From a virus: a stretch of 21,973 nt of DNA. Of this stretch, positions 14,912 to 21,359 are shown one piece after another. Location: positions 1 to 21,973 of IMG/VR virus record IMGVR_UViG_3300023179_000565; one strand, 5' to 3'. Position 1 is the first letter of the stretch. The number at the start of each line of letters is the position of its first letter. The position numbers and the translations under genes are program-made. The notes beneath the pieces were generated by a model that was given only the letters and a program-made list of their open reading frames with translations, did no database searches and had not been told where the DNA came from.

Positions 14912-16857
14912 TATAGTACAGCAGTTACAAGATCCTTACGCAATGCTTCATCCCAATGTTCAGACATCATTGTTAGAATGTTTTCTTGTGTAAAACCATT
15001 GTTCAACAACAATGCTGCATCATACATAGAACGAGTTGAGAAGTTCTCACCATCCACTTTCTTCTTAACATAATTACGAATCTTCTTGAAGAACGAATAA
15101 TGCTTACCAGCAATATTCTTCTCAAGCTTCTCATCATAATCAATGAAAATACGACACATCTTAAAACGATCTAAGAAAGCAGCATCTTGCATCTCACGAC
15201 CTTGATACTCTACAGAACCTGAACCCCAGGTATTACCAGCTAGAATACAATAGAAATCTTTGTGTTTCTTAGCTGTAGTTTTACCTCTTCTGTTAGGAAC
15301 AGCAATAATACCAGTTCTGTCGAATGCAGCATTTAGCACTACTGCAATGGAAGGACTCATAGAATCATACTCGTCTACAAGAAATACACCACCATTCTCA
15401 TAGAAATCTAAGAAAGAAGATTCTACATAACCATCAATGTTAGCAAAACCTACTAGCTCTGATTTAGAAGCTTCTAGATTACAAGAGAATGCACCATAGC
15501 GTAATCCCATAACTTCAGCTGCTTGCTTAGCCATAGTTGATTTACCTGATCCTGAAGGACCTACAATCATAGCTTGCTTGAACAACTGTAGATATGTCAC
15601 CATCTTTGGTAACTCTGCATGCTTGTCTTCAAGAGAGAATTCATATTTCTTATCTTGTCCCAATTCAATAACAACTTGCTTAGAAGTTAAATAATCTTCT
15701 ACAACTTTTTGCTTGAACTCTACAAATTCACAAGAAATAGTCTTTTCAAACTTTTGATACAATTCTGTCTCAATCATCTGCTTCTTCTTGTCTATCAAAG
15801 CAACAACATCTTCACGATGCTTCTCAAACTTCTTTTCAGACTCTCTGAAGTGAGTTTGTGTAGCTTGTGATAACGCTGCTCCTACAATTTCAGGAGGAAG
15901 AGTTAATTGAAATCCACCTTGTTGGGTGTATTCAAACTGTTGGGCTTGTGGCTCCATACTTGGTTTTGGTTTTTGTGTGAAAAATTGTGACAAATACTCA
16001 TGTGAATATTCCTTCTTCTGAGAACTACGAGATACAAACCAATATCCTTTTTGATTCCAGCAAATTGCTTTTGCACGGTCTTTCAAGGATTGGTCTCCTT
16101 CTGGAGTTCTAGTCTTACGTAAATATTCTAGTAAATCAACAGAAATCTCTTTACATTGTCCCTCTACAGGAAATACATCAGACTCTTCTGTAGGTACAGG
16201 CTTTTTAACTTCTTCAAAAGAATCTTCTGAATACCAAGTACCCTTAGAAATTCCATAATACCAACTTTTTTTATCTGGTGAATATGCAACATCTAACACC
16301 TTATGTTGACCAAAGTCAGTTTTCCATCCATTGTGATATCCAAGACCAGGTGCATCTGGTTTAACATTACAATAAGAAGTTGCATTACGTAATTTAATAG
16401 ATTTCAATACAATTGTATCACCTACATTATATTTAGCACCTTCGTGTTCATCATCTTCAGTAGTGTCTACATCAGCCCATTTTCCATTTTCATAAACAAG
16501 AACATTCCCAAGATCTTCTCTTATAATATAAATTTGAATGTCATCAACCTCACCCCATTTTGGATATTTTGGGTCAAAATCAGTAACCTTTGTACCTACC
16601 AATGAGGTAAATGAACATCCTTTAGGATAACGTTCCATTGCTTCTTGCAATAGTTCATCTCTTTCATGCACAAACTCAAGATCATAATTATCATAATGAC
16701 CAATACGTGCTACATCTCCATTACCATCTAAATACTGAATATCAACAGCTTTGTAATTATCTGCTAATCCTGTAATTTTAACAATCTCATCTTTTCTACA
16801 ATATGAAGTGACACATTTCACTTCAATGTCAGGGATGTAATATTTTACTTTTTTCAT
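14911..16857 (-). CDS. AAA+ ATPase of the MoxR/CobS/dynein-related type
   Basis: 648 aa. The C-terminal half is a complete AAA+ module: Walker A GPSGSGKST (433-441), Walker B VFLVDEYD (491-498), sensor 1 in LAGNTWGSG (Asn542) and a DAAFLDRFKM arginine-finger region (558-567). This matches MoxR/CobS-like ATPases. Residues 1-220 hold small repeated beta-rich units of the KWADV...YNVGDTIVLK kind, probably SH3-like, and 335-395 is a charged helical coiled-coil linker. Residues 71-130 resemble the separate protein at 18012-18698. Such ATPases remodel protein partners with VWA subunits; cyanophage cobS-type genes are a known parallel. Immediately downstream is the VWA-like partner. The target is unknown. 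Confidence 0.85.
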   Translation of the reverse strand: MKKVKYYIPDIEVKCVTSYCRKDEIVKITGLADNYKAVDIQYLDGNGDVARIGHYDNYDLEFVHERDELLQEAMERYPKGCSFTSLVGTKVTDFDPKYPKWGEVDDIQIYIIREDLGNVLVYENGKWADVDTTEDDEHEGAKYNVGDTIVLKSIKLRNATSYCNVKPDAPGLGYHNGWKTDFGQHKVLDVAYSPDKKSWYYGISKGTWYSEDSFEEVKKPVPTEESDVFPVEGQCKEISVDLLEYLRKTRTPEGDQSLKDRAKAICWNQKGYWFVSRSSQKKEYSHEYLSQFFTQKPKPSMEPQAQQFEYTQQGGFQLTLPPEIVGAALSQATQTHFRESEKKFEKHREDVVALIDKKKQMIETELYQKFEKTISCEFVEFKQKVVEDYLTSKQVVIELGQDKKYEFSLEDKHAELPKMVTYLQLFKQAMIVGPSGSGKSTMAKQAAEVMGLRYGAFSCNLEASKSELVGFANIDGYVESSFLDFYENGGVFLVDEYDSMSPSIAVVLNAAFDRTGIIAVPNRRGKTTAKKHKDFYCILAGNTWGSGSVEYQGREMQDAAFLDRFKMCRIFIDYDEKLEKNIAGKHYSFFKKIRNYVKKKVDGENFSTRSMYDAALLLNNGFTQENILTMMSEHWDEALRKDLVTAVL

Positions 16858-16912
16858 TTCTTTGTTATTAATTGAATTGATTATTAAACTATAACGTGGT
16901 TAATTAGAGAAT

Positions 16913-16941
16913 GAGAGCAACATTAGGTGAATGCTGCTCTC
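16913..16941 (-). other. Strong 12-bp inverted repeat between operons
   Basis: GAGAGCAGCATT pairs with AATGTTGCTCTC (one G-U) around a 5-base loop on the minus strand. It lacks a T-run, so it may be a weak terminator, a transcript end or an operator. It separates the 197-aa gene from the ATPase gene. Confidence 0.6.
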
Positions 16942-16961
16942 TTATCCTCTATACACACAAA

Positions 16962-17555
16962 TTAATCTTTGTTCATTCCTTTGACATTTTCTACAATGTC
17001 TTCTATAATTTCAGGAATGTACGCATCGCCATTTTCTTCATCATCTAACATAGATTTAAACAATGTATAATCGTAGTTAGAATTATCTATTTGGCGAACC
17101 AACTTTCTCATTGGCTTGAATGGCCTAGTTTTACTACTAAGCATATCTTCCATCTTTTCTTGTAACTCTTTTTCAGAGAATTTATCTCCAAAATGCTCTC
17201 TAGCAGATTCAATCATTGAAGAATACAAAGCACTATCTTTTTCTGTAACTCTAGACATTGCTTCATAACCAGCTAATACAGCTATTGTAGCATTATACTT
17301 ATTAATAAATGCATAAGCTAAATACATTTTCTCTTGGTCATTGCTTGTATATTTCAAACAACGAGACAATACACCAGTTTTGGTTTGTATCTCACGAGGT
17401 GCATTTTCTCTATCACCTTCGTAATGCACTTCTAAAATTCTATCAGCTACGATAGTTTCGAACATAATGACAGAATCTAACTTCTCACCTTGTTCTTTTG
17501 TCAATTTGAATGAATCGTAAATCTTTACGCCATCATGATTAAATGTAATCTCCAT
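16962..17555 (-). CDS. Unidentified 197-aa protein
   Basis: Soluble, Glu-rich, mostly helical: it starts with a short beta hairpin (MEITFNHDGVKIYDSFKL), then long helices rich in Glu and Lys (EKDSALYSSMIESAREHFG, LQEKMEDMLSSKTRPF). No motif I can name. The leader ATTAAACACACAAAAAATG matches the one before the 184-aa gene at 8098. It is followed by the inverted repeat, then the ATPase pair. Confidence 0.75.
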   Translation of the reverse strand: MEITFNHDGVKIYDSFKLTKEQGEKLDSVIMFETIVADRILEVHYEGDRENAPREIQTKTGVLSRCLKYTSNDQEKMYLAYAFINKYNATIAVLAGYEAMSRVTEKDSALYSSMIESAREHFGDKFSEKELQEKMEDMLSSKTRPFKPMRKLVRQIDNSNYDYTLFKSMLDDEENGDAYIPEIIEDIVENVKGMNKD

Positions 17556-17568
17556 TTTTTGTGTGTGT

Positions 17569-17928
17569 TTAATACTCTGATTTAACTAGTTCTCGTACTT
17601 CAGTCAAAGAATAAAAGTCAACACTATCTGTAACATCTTCTAATGTTAGTTTAGTGCTTTTACATTCTCCTGTTTTACGATCTACCCCTAAAATAATTCC
17701 TCTTCCATGTATAGGCATAACATCCTTATACGTGAAAAATCTACTGTTATGTGAAAGAAAGAATAATCCTTCTTCATCTACCCAAAGGTCATTACCATTT
17801 GGTAAATGAACACATTCTACAGTTGAACATCCAATAAGCTCATACATTTGTTGTAATGTATTAGCTTCGTCAATGATTGTAACCTCCCTTACATCATTTT
17901 CCCATGCGTCAATTAAAATAGCTCTCAT
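17569..17928 (-). CDS. DUF3846-like protein
   Basis: 119 aa. The layout MRAILID..., then QQMYELIGCSTVECVHL, LWVDEEGLFF and GRGIILGVDRKTGE matches the DUF3846 family, small proteins common in phages and plasmids of Gram-positive and Bacteroidota hosts, of unknown function. Its start overlaps the stop of the 27-aa membrane gene (ATGA). Confidence 0.75.
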   Translation of the reverse strand: MRAILIDAWENDVREVTIIDEANTLQQMYELIGCSTVECVHLPNGNDLWVDEEGLFFLSHNSRFFTYKDVMPIHGRGIILGVDRKTGECKSTKLTLEDVTDSVDFYSLTEVRELVKSEY

Positions 17929-18008
17929 TTATTTAAGAAACTACGAATTATAACTCCTATTAACACTCCCGTTAATAAAGTTGTCATGTACACTTTTAAA
18001 ATCTCCAT
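17925..18008 (-). CDS. Tiny membrane protein (27 aa)
   Basis: MEILKVYMTTLLTGVLIGVI and seven more residues: a single glycine-spaced membrane helix with basic end. It overlaps the DUF3846-like start (ATGA). Support is only the reading frame, hydrophobic pattern and overlap. Confidence 0.45.
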   Translation of the reverse strand: MEILKVYMTTLLTGVLIGVIIRSFLNK

Positions 18009-18011
18009 TTT

Positions 18012-18698
18012 TTATACTTTTCCATAAACATTAAACCTATTACATGCATCATATAAATGTTTTACAACATTTGTTAATGCTTCGTAATCATCCACTTTAC
18101 ACATTGGAAATCCACCTTCTTCAATAGCATATCCATAAGCATTTGCACAAAATTCTTCTGGATTCGTTATACCTAACTCTTTGAAGATTTTCTGATTAAC
18201 ATAATTTGAAATACTTAAAAAAGAAGGTTGTACAATGTATTCATAAGAATCATCTCCAACTCTGAATGTAACTTTATCACCATATTTAACTAAATATGAA
18301 GGTTTCTCTAAGATTTCAGCCCATTTACCTTTATAATAGATAGCACCTTTACCTAGTTCACCATAAATAACATTTGGTTCTGGTATACTGAATAATTCAG
18401 GATTGTCTACAATAAACCCATCGCTATAAGAATTTGCACAATTATAGATTGTACCAGCAGGATATAACTTTCTTGCTTCTCGCAATCTATACTCATCCAT
18501 GTCAAAATGCACAAAATGTCTTTGTTTATTAGACCAAGTCCAATAACCATTATCAAGATCTATTTTAAAATGGTGATCTTCATTGCCAGAAACTAATGTT
18601 GCAACTTTACCAATATACTTATCCATTCCTCCACACCAATTCTCACTGCTTTTAGTGATTAACACTCTATCACCTATTCTGAATTCTTTCTCTTTCAT
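18012..18698 (-). CDS. Protein sharing a domain with the AAA+ ATPase N-terminus
   Basis: 228 aa. The N-terminal 55 residues form an SH3-like barrel (FRIGDRVLITKSSENW, then YIGKVATLV). Residues 74-129 resemble residues 71-130 of the ATPase at 14911-16857: both have an EA..YP.G start, an aromatic/acidic middle and a close Gx..YY.GKWAE / Gx..VYENGKWAD end. No catalytic motif is seen. The repeated domain may bind the same partner, so this protein could be an adaptor or competitor for the ATPase. It follows the 81-aa gene with a 4-base overlap. Confidence 0.75.
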   Translation of the reverse strand: MKEKEFRIGDRVLITKSSENWCGGMDKYIGKVATLVSGNEDHHFKIDLDNGYWTWSNKQRHFVHFDMDEYRLREARKLYPAGTIYNCANSYSDGFIVDNPELFSIPEPNVIYGELGKGAIYYKGKWAEILEKPSYLVKYGDKVTFRVGDDSYEYIVQPSFLSISNYVNQKIFKELGITNPEEFCANAYGYAIEEGGFPMCKVDDYEALTNVVKHLYDACNRFNVYGKV

Positions 18699-18940
18699 AG
18701 CGTTAAAGTGATTACAAATTCTTGATTTTGAAACATAAATGCAAACTTGATAAATCCTGTTGTCTCCAATGTACCTTGTGAATAGGGCATCAATAAGAAA
18801 GCTAATTCTTTTTGATGATGTCCCATGAGATCAATACGATTTGTCTGATTCCAAAAATTGATATTAAAGAAAGATGAATCTACGTCTATCTTACTTTCAG
18901 CTAAAAATTGCTGTAAAACTTTAAATTGCTCTTTCATCAT
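18695..18940 (-). CDS. Unidentified 81-aa protein
   Basis: Begins MMKEQFKVLQQFLAESKIDV, a helical start followed by beta strands with aromatic residues (FFNINFWNQTNRIDL). The start could be either of two consecutive ATGs. It overlaps the 131-aa gene by 20 bases and the next gene by 4. Unknown. Confidence 0.68.
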   Translation of the reverse strand: MMKEQFKVLQQFLAESKIDVDSSFFNINFWNQTNRIDLMGHHQKELAFLLMPYSQGTLETTGFIKFAFMFQNQEFVITLTL

Positions 18941-19316
18941 CTGATAATTTTTCTAGTTCAGCTTGTAACTCAAGTATTTTCATTCTTCTCTTTGCCACCA
19001 CTTGTTGTTCAAAAAGACGTTTAAATGCAACAATCTCTTCTTTACTACGTAAGATAATAGCATCTAAATCTTCATCAGATATTCTATCTATGTCAATGAT
19101 GACATTAGTTTGATTGAACTTATCAGTGTGATACACATTAATTTCTAGCTTACTAGGAAAACGATTAAATGATACACTCATATAATCCACGTTTACTGTA
19201 GTCACTCGTATATTATCTGATACTTCTATAGGACTATTAATAATACCATGGTGATCTGCTAATAGATCTTTTAAATCTTTTGCTATTTTCGATAGCTCGT
19301 TTAATTGACTTCTCAT
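18921..19316 (-). CDS. Unidentified 131-aa protein
   Basis: Begins MRSQLNELSKIAKDLKDLLA. The first third is helical, the middle a small beta domain (IRVTTVNVDYMSVSFN), and the end a long Lys/Arg/Glu-rich helix (FEQQVVAKRRMKILELQ followed by AELEKLSDDE), likely a coiled coil. No family recognised. It opens a unit after a terminator and has CACATTTTAAATATG before its start. Confidence 0.72.
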   Translation of the reverse strand: MRSQLNELSKIAKDLKDLLADHHGIINSPIEVSDNIRVTTVNVDYMSVSFNRFPSKLEINVYHTDKFNQTNVIIDIDRISDEDLDAIILRSKEEIVAFKRLFEQQVVAKRRMKILELQAELEKLSDDERAI

Positions 19317-19340
19317 GTATATACATATTTAAAATGTGAA

Positions 19341-19386
19341 AAGATAAATAAAACATAAGAGCTCAAGGACATTGTCCAAGAGCTCT
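19341..19386 (-). terminator. Rho-independent terminator (AGAGCTC family)
   Basis: Minus strand AGAGCTC pairs with GAGCTCT with an inner GGAC/GTCC stem and a T-rich tail (TTATGTTTTATTT). Its stem and flank closely resemble those at 13989-14027. Confidence 0.82.
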
Positions 19387-19403
19387 ATAATAACCTTTAA
19401 ATC

Positions 19404-19556
19404 TTAAAAATCTAATGCAAAACCTAACGCTTGCAATGATTCTTTGTTTGCCTTCACTAACACTAAGCCACCCAATACACAATATGTATATTGAAACTTT
19501 GCTAGTTGCACAAACAATGAACAAAACACCACTGGTGTCAACTTTATAGTTGCCAT
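19404..19556 (-). CDS. Small hydrophobic protein (50 aa)
   Basis: Begins MATIKLTPVVFCSLFVQLAK and contains a glycine-rich hydrophobic centre (CVLGGLVLV) with few charges. It has its own box (CACACTTTAAATTTAGC) upstream and a terminator on each side, forming a single-gene unit. That genomic setting is the main evidence. It may associate with membranes; no family is known. Confidence 0.6.
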   Translation of the reverse strand: MATIKLTPVVFCSLFVQLAKFQYTYCVLGGLVLVKANKESLQALGFALDF

Positions 19557-19600
19557 TGTTGCTAAATTTAAAGTGTGAATAATTTATATATGTGAGGAAA

Positions 19601-19637
19601 ATTAAAAGAAAGAGCTCAACAATATGCTGAGCCCTTT
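19601..19637 (-). terminator. Rho-independent terminator (AAAGGGCT family)
   Basis: AAAGGGCTCA pairs with TGAGCTCTTT (one G-U) on the minus strand, followed by CTTTTAATTTT. Ends the lipoprotein unit. The stem resembles that at 19943-19979. Confidence 0.82.
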
Positions 19638-19663
19638 ACTACATTTCTAACCCTCAAAACAAT

Positions 19664-19924
19664 TTAAAAGCTTACAATTTTACCTGTTCTGTGTTTAATA
19701 CCACCTGATGATGTAACCATCACTGTATCTCTAAACTCACCATCATCACAAATATACCATGTACCTTTGCTGTTCTGGACACACACCTCATCAAACTGAT
19801 AATAGCTGATGTTTGTATTATTAATGGCATCAACATATGCACCATTAGACAATTTGACTTTCTCATGAGAGTCACAACTCATTAATGTTGTAGCTATAGC
19901 TACTAGTAATACTAATTTTTTCAT
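19664..19924 (-). CDS. Predicted lipoprotein
   Basis: 86 aa. The N-terminus is a lipoprotein signal: a Lys pair, a hydrophobic core (LVLLVAIATTL) and a lipobox ending LMSC, with the lipidated Cys at 17 followed by DSHEK. The mature part is about 70 residues, with two cysteines (VCVQNS and YICDDG) and a beta-rich composition. A short phage lipoprotein expressed as a single unit fits a role in blocking superinfection by other phages (as with known T5/N15-type examples), but this is inference. The whole unit has its own leader box and terminator. Confidence 0.82.
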   Translation of the reverse strand: MKKLVLLVAIATTLMSCDSHEKVKLSNGAYVDAINNTNISYYQFDEVCVQNSKGTWYICDDGEFRDTVMVTSSGGIKHRTGKIVSF

Positions 19925-19930
19925 TTCTAT

Positions 19931-19947
19931 GAATATTTAAAGGGTTA
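19931..19947 (-). promoter_or_regulatory. Leader box before the lipoprotein start
   Basis: TAACCCTTTAAATATTC ends about 7 bases before the ATG at 19924. The same motif recurs before several other starts in this region, always just after a terminator or a stop. It may be a promoter core or a translation leader. Confidence 0.5.
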
Positions 19948-19979
19948 AAGAAAGAGCTTGATAAAATACCAAGCCCTTT
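19943..19979 (-). terminator. Rho-independent terminator (AAAGGGCT family)
   Basis: AAAGGGCTTG pairs with CAAGCTCTTT on the minus strand, followed by CTTTAA. It ends the 52-aa membrane gene unit and runs straight into the lipoprotein leader box. Confidence 0.8.
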
Positions 19980-19999
19980 ACACTATTCTCATTTTAAAC

Positions 20000-20158
20000 C
20001 TATTTACTTTCTTTATAAACAATTACACCAAATATAGATGCAACCATAGCACAGCCAATAGCTACACCATAATGTGCAAACATACACATTTGTATACACA
20101 TCAATATCATCAGGACACCTAGTATCACTGTGAATGCTATATTAATGATCTTATCCAT
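20000..20158 (-). CDS. Small membrane protein (52 aa)
   Basis: I choose the ATG at 20158 (MDKIINIAFTVILGVLMILM) because it overlaps the upstream stop by 8 bases; the longer frame would enter that gene deeply. Two hydrophobic helices cover about 5-25 and 32-46, with Cys residues in both. Unidentified. Confidence 0.65.
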   Translation of the reverse strand: MDKIINIAFTVILGVLMILMCIQMCMFAHYGVAIGCAMVASIFGVIVYKESK

Positions 20159-20351
20159 TGTATTTATGGGGATAATAAAAATGAGCAATAACACCACTGA
20201 CAATAGCCATAATGATTAACATCATTAAATATTCAGCTTGAAATGCACGAATATTAACAATTGACATCACAAACACAAACAATGTTATTGCTGCTGAAAA
20301 CAATATACAGAAATAACTAACAATCAATCTACGTTTTGTAAGATTTTTCAT
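20151..20351 (-). CDS. Small membrane protein, two helices (66 aa)
   Basis: Begins MKNLTKRRLIVSYFCILFSA. Helices at about 9-32 and 41-58 are separated by a short polar loop (NIRAFQAE). The positive start suggests that the N-terminus is cytoplasmic. It is coupled to the 52-aa gene downstream, so the two may form a pair. Function unknown. Confidence 0.68.
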   Translation of the reverse strand: MKNLTKRRLIVSYFCILFSAAITLFVFVMSIVNIRAFQAEYLMMLIIMAIVSGVIAHFYYPHKYNG

Positions 20352-20360
20352 TTTGAATAA

Positions 20361-20375
20361 TATATTAAAGGGTTA
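20361..20375 (-). promoter_or_regulatory. Leader box before the 66-aa membrane gene
   Basis: TTAACCCTTTAATATA, the same motif as before the lipoprotein, here overlapping the TAA stop of the gene at 20373. No terminator separates the two genes at this point. Confidence 0.45.
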
Positions 20376-20699
20376 AAATATTAACTCGTCTGGTATTGTA
20401 GGAACACAATGATAGTCCCAACATTCTGATCCATCATACTCATATCTGTCTGACCATGTACCATCATTATACCATATCTTACCATATAGTTGCTGTATTC
20501 CATAACCATTATCATATACGAAATCTAATGAATCAACAAATGCATCATACTCTTCTTGTGTATAACCAACACGCAGTCTGTATGCACAATCTTCTTTCTC
20601 ATCCTCATCTCTAAATGAATAAGGAGAATAATCAATAAGAGCGCATGTAACAATCCTGTTACCAACGTGCTTAATAAACTCTTCTTTAGCGTTAGCCAT
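20373..20699 (-). CDS. Unidentified acidic, aromatic protein (108 aa)
   Basis: I choose the ATG at 20699 (MANAKEEFIKHVGNRIVTCA) because the earlier ATG lies in a terminator. The protein is acidic, with many Tyr, Trp and Asp, and a YTQEEYDAFVDSLDFVYDNG helix in the middle, then a YDGSECWDYHCVP end. It is probably a compact globular domain; no motif named. One leader box precedes it. Confidence 0.7.
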   Translation of the reverse strand: MANAKEEFIKHVGNRIVTCALIDYSPYSFRDEDEKEDCAYRLRVGYTQEEYDAFVDSLDFVYDNGYGIQQLYGKIWYNDGTWSDRYEYDGSECWDYHCVPTIPDELIF

Positions 20700-20707
20700 A
20701 ATAATAA

Positions 20708-20720
20708 TATTTAAGGGTTG
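20708..20720 (-). promoter_or_regulatory. Leader box before the 108-aa gene
   Basis: CAACCCTTAAATATT, a one-base-shorter copy of the same motif, placed between the terminator's T-run and the ATG at 20699. Confidence 0.45.
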
Positions 20721-20759
20721 AAAAAATAGTAGAGTTTCACTTCGCATTATATCTCTACT
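20721..20759 (-). terminator. Terminator-like hairpin
   Basis: AGTAGAG pairs with CTCTACT around an 18-base loop, followed by ATTTTTT on the minus strand. The loop is long, so it is weaker than its neighbour at 20776-20813. Confidence 0.6.
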
Positions 20760-20775
20760 GAAGCCCGCTTCTAGG

Positions 20776-20813
20776 CTTTATTAAATAAAAAGGGAGAAAC
20801 ATTATTCTCCCTT
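20776..20813 (-). terminator. Rho-independent terminator
   Basis: AAGGGAGAA pairs with TTCTCCCTT around a 6-base loop, followed by TTTTATTTAATAAA. It ends the 75-aa gene immediately upstream. Confidence 0.85.
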
Positions 20814-20817
20814 ATAC

Positions 20818-21045
20818 TCAATACATTCTTTGATCTGCATCACACATAATGACAAGACCTAGATTATTGGCAACAATACGCTTTACTTTATAAAAGCCAT
20901 CACCTACATGAGTTAAAAACCCACCTTCGTAAGCTATATTAAACTGAGCTGCACGATGACTATTATGTTCATTATTAATAATGACATATTCAGACTCATT
21001 TTGATTAGAGAACATATTATGAACTCCCATTCTGCTTGCATACAT
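20818..21045 (-). CDS. Unidentified 75-aa protein
   Basis: Begins MYASRMGVHNMFSNQNESEY and has beta-strand-like stretches (YVIINNEHNSHRAAQFN, FYKVKRIV and GLVIMCDADQ). Compact and neutral, without a known motif. Its leader has the box AACCCTTTAAATAATAAAGA and the long hairpin at 21174-21241 further upstream. Confidence 0.68.
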   Translation of the reverse strand: MYASRMGVHNMFSNQNESEYVIINNEHNSHRAAQFNIAYEGGFLTHVGDGFYKVKRIVANNLGLVIMCDADQRMY

Positions 21046-21052
21046 ATCTTTA

Positions 21053-21067
21053 TTATTTAAAGGGTTG
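21053..21067 (-). promoter_or_regulatory. Leader box before the 75-aa gene
   Basis: CAACCCTTTAAATAA, the clearest copy of the motif, ending 7 bases before the ATG at 21045. Confidence 0.5.
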
Positions 21068-21173
21068 TTTAATGCTATATAATCCTATTATTGTAGAATT
21101 AATAGTGTTGTAATCTATAACTGTTTATCACTAAGGGAATACACTGCATTATTTTTACACTCAAACATATATA

Positions 21174-21241
21174 AAACTAATGCTATTTTACCATAAAAGT
21201 TTATTTCTCCCTAAGGGACAATGATAAAATAACATTAGTTT
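21174..21241 (-). ncRNA. Long stem-loop with conserved RNA pairing in the intergenic region
   Basis: Two 21-base arms (21221-21241 and 21174-21194) form a stem of 19 Watson-Crick pairs and two G-U pairs when read as minus-strand RNA. The plus-strand version would have C-A mismatches there. The 26-base loop holds a further TCCC-TTA-GGGA hairpin. The 314-base gap 21046-21359 holds this, the leader box, the G-tracts and a terminator, and no credible gene. It may be a leader regulator, a stable transcript or an element of replication. Confidence 0.5.
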
Positions 21242-21280
21242 GTACATAATCTTCTGTTAAAGTGATTTGTTTTTAAATTT

Positions 21281-21314
21281 CCCCACCCAATGTTACTTTA
21301 CAATCCACCCACCC
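21281..21314 (-). other. G-tract cluster, possible G-quadruplex
   Basis: Minus strand reads GGGTGGGTGG, then 16 bases, then GGGTGGGG. That is four runs of at least three G, two of them joined by single T loops. Unusual in this AT-rich genome. Confidence 0.45.
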
Positions 21315-21321
21315 TGTATAT

Positions 21322-21343
21322 AAGAGAGACCGAAGTCCCCCTT
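21322..21343 (-). terminator. UUCG-capped hairpin after the last gene
   Basis: AAGGGGGAC pairs with GTCTCTCTT (two G-U) closing a TTCG loop (the stable cUUCGg form), 17 bases after the stop at 21360. There is no long T-run, so it may be a 3'-end stabilizer or a weak terminator. Confidence 0.6.
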
Positions 21344-21359
21344 ATTACAAGATTGTTCT

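Noticed and set aside
16913-16941. Classical terminator
   Set aside because: The stem is good but no T-run follows on either strand, so I list it only as an inverted repeat.
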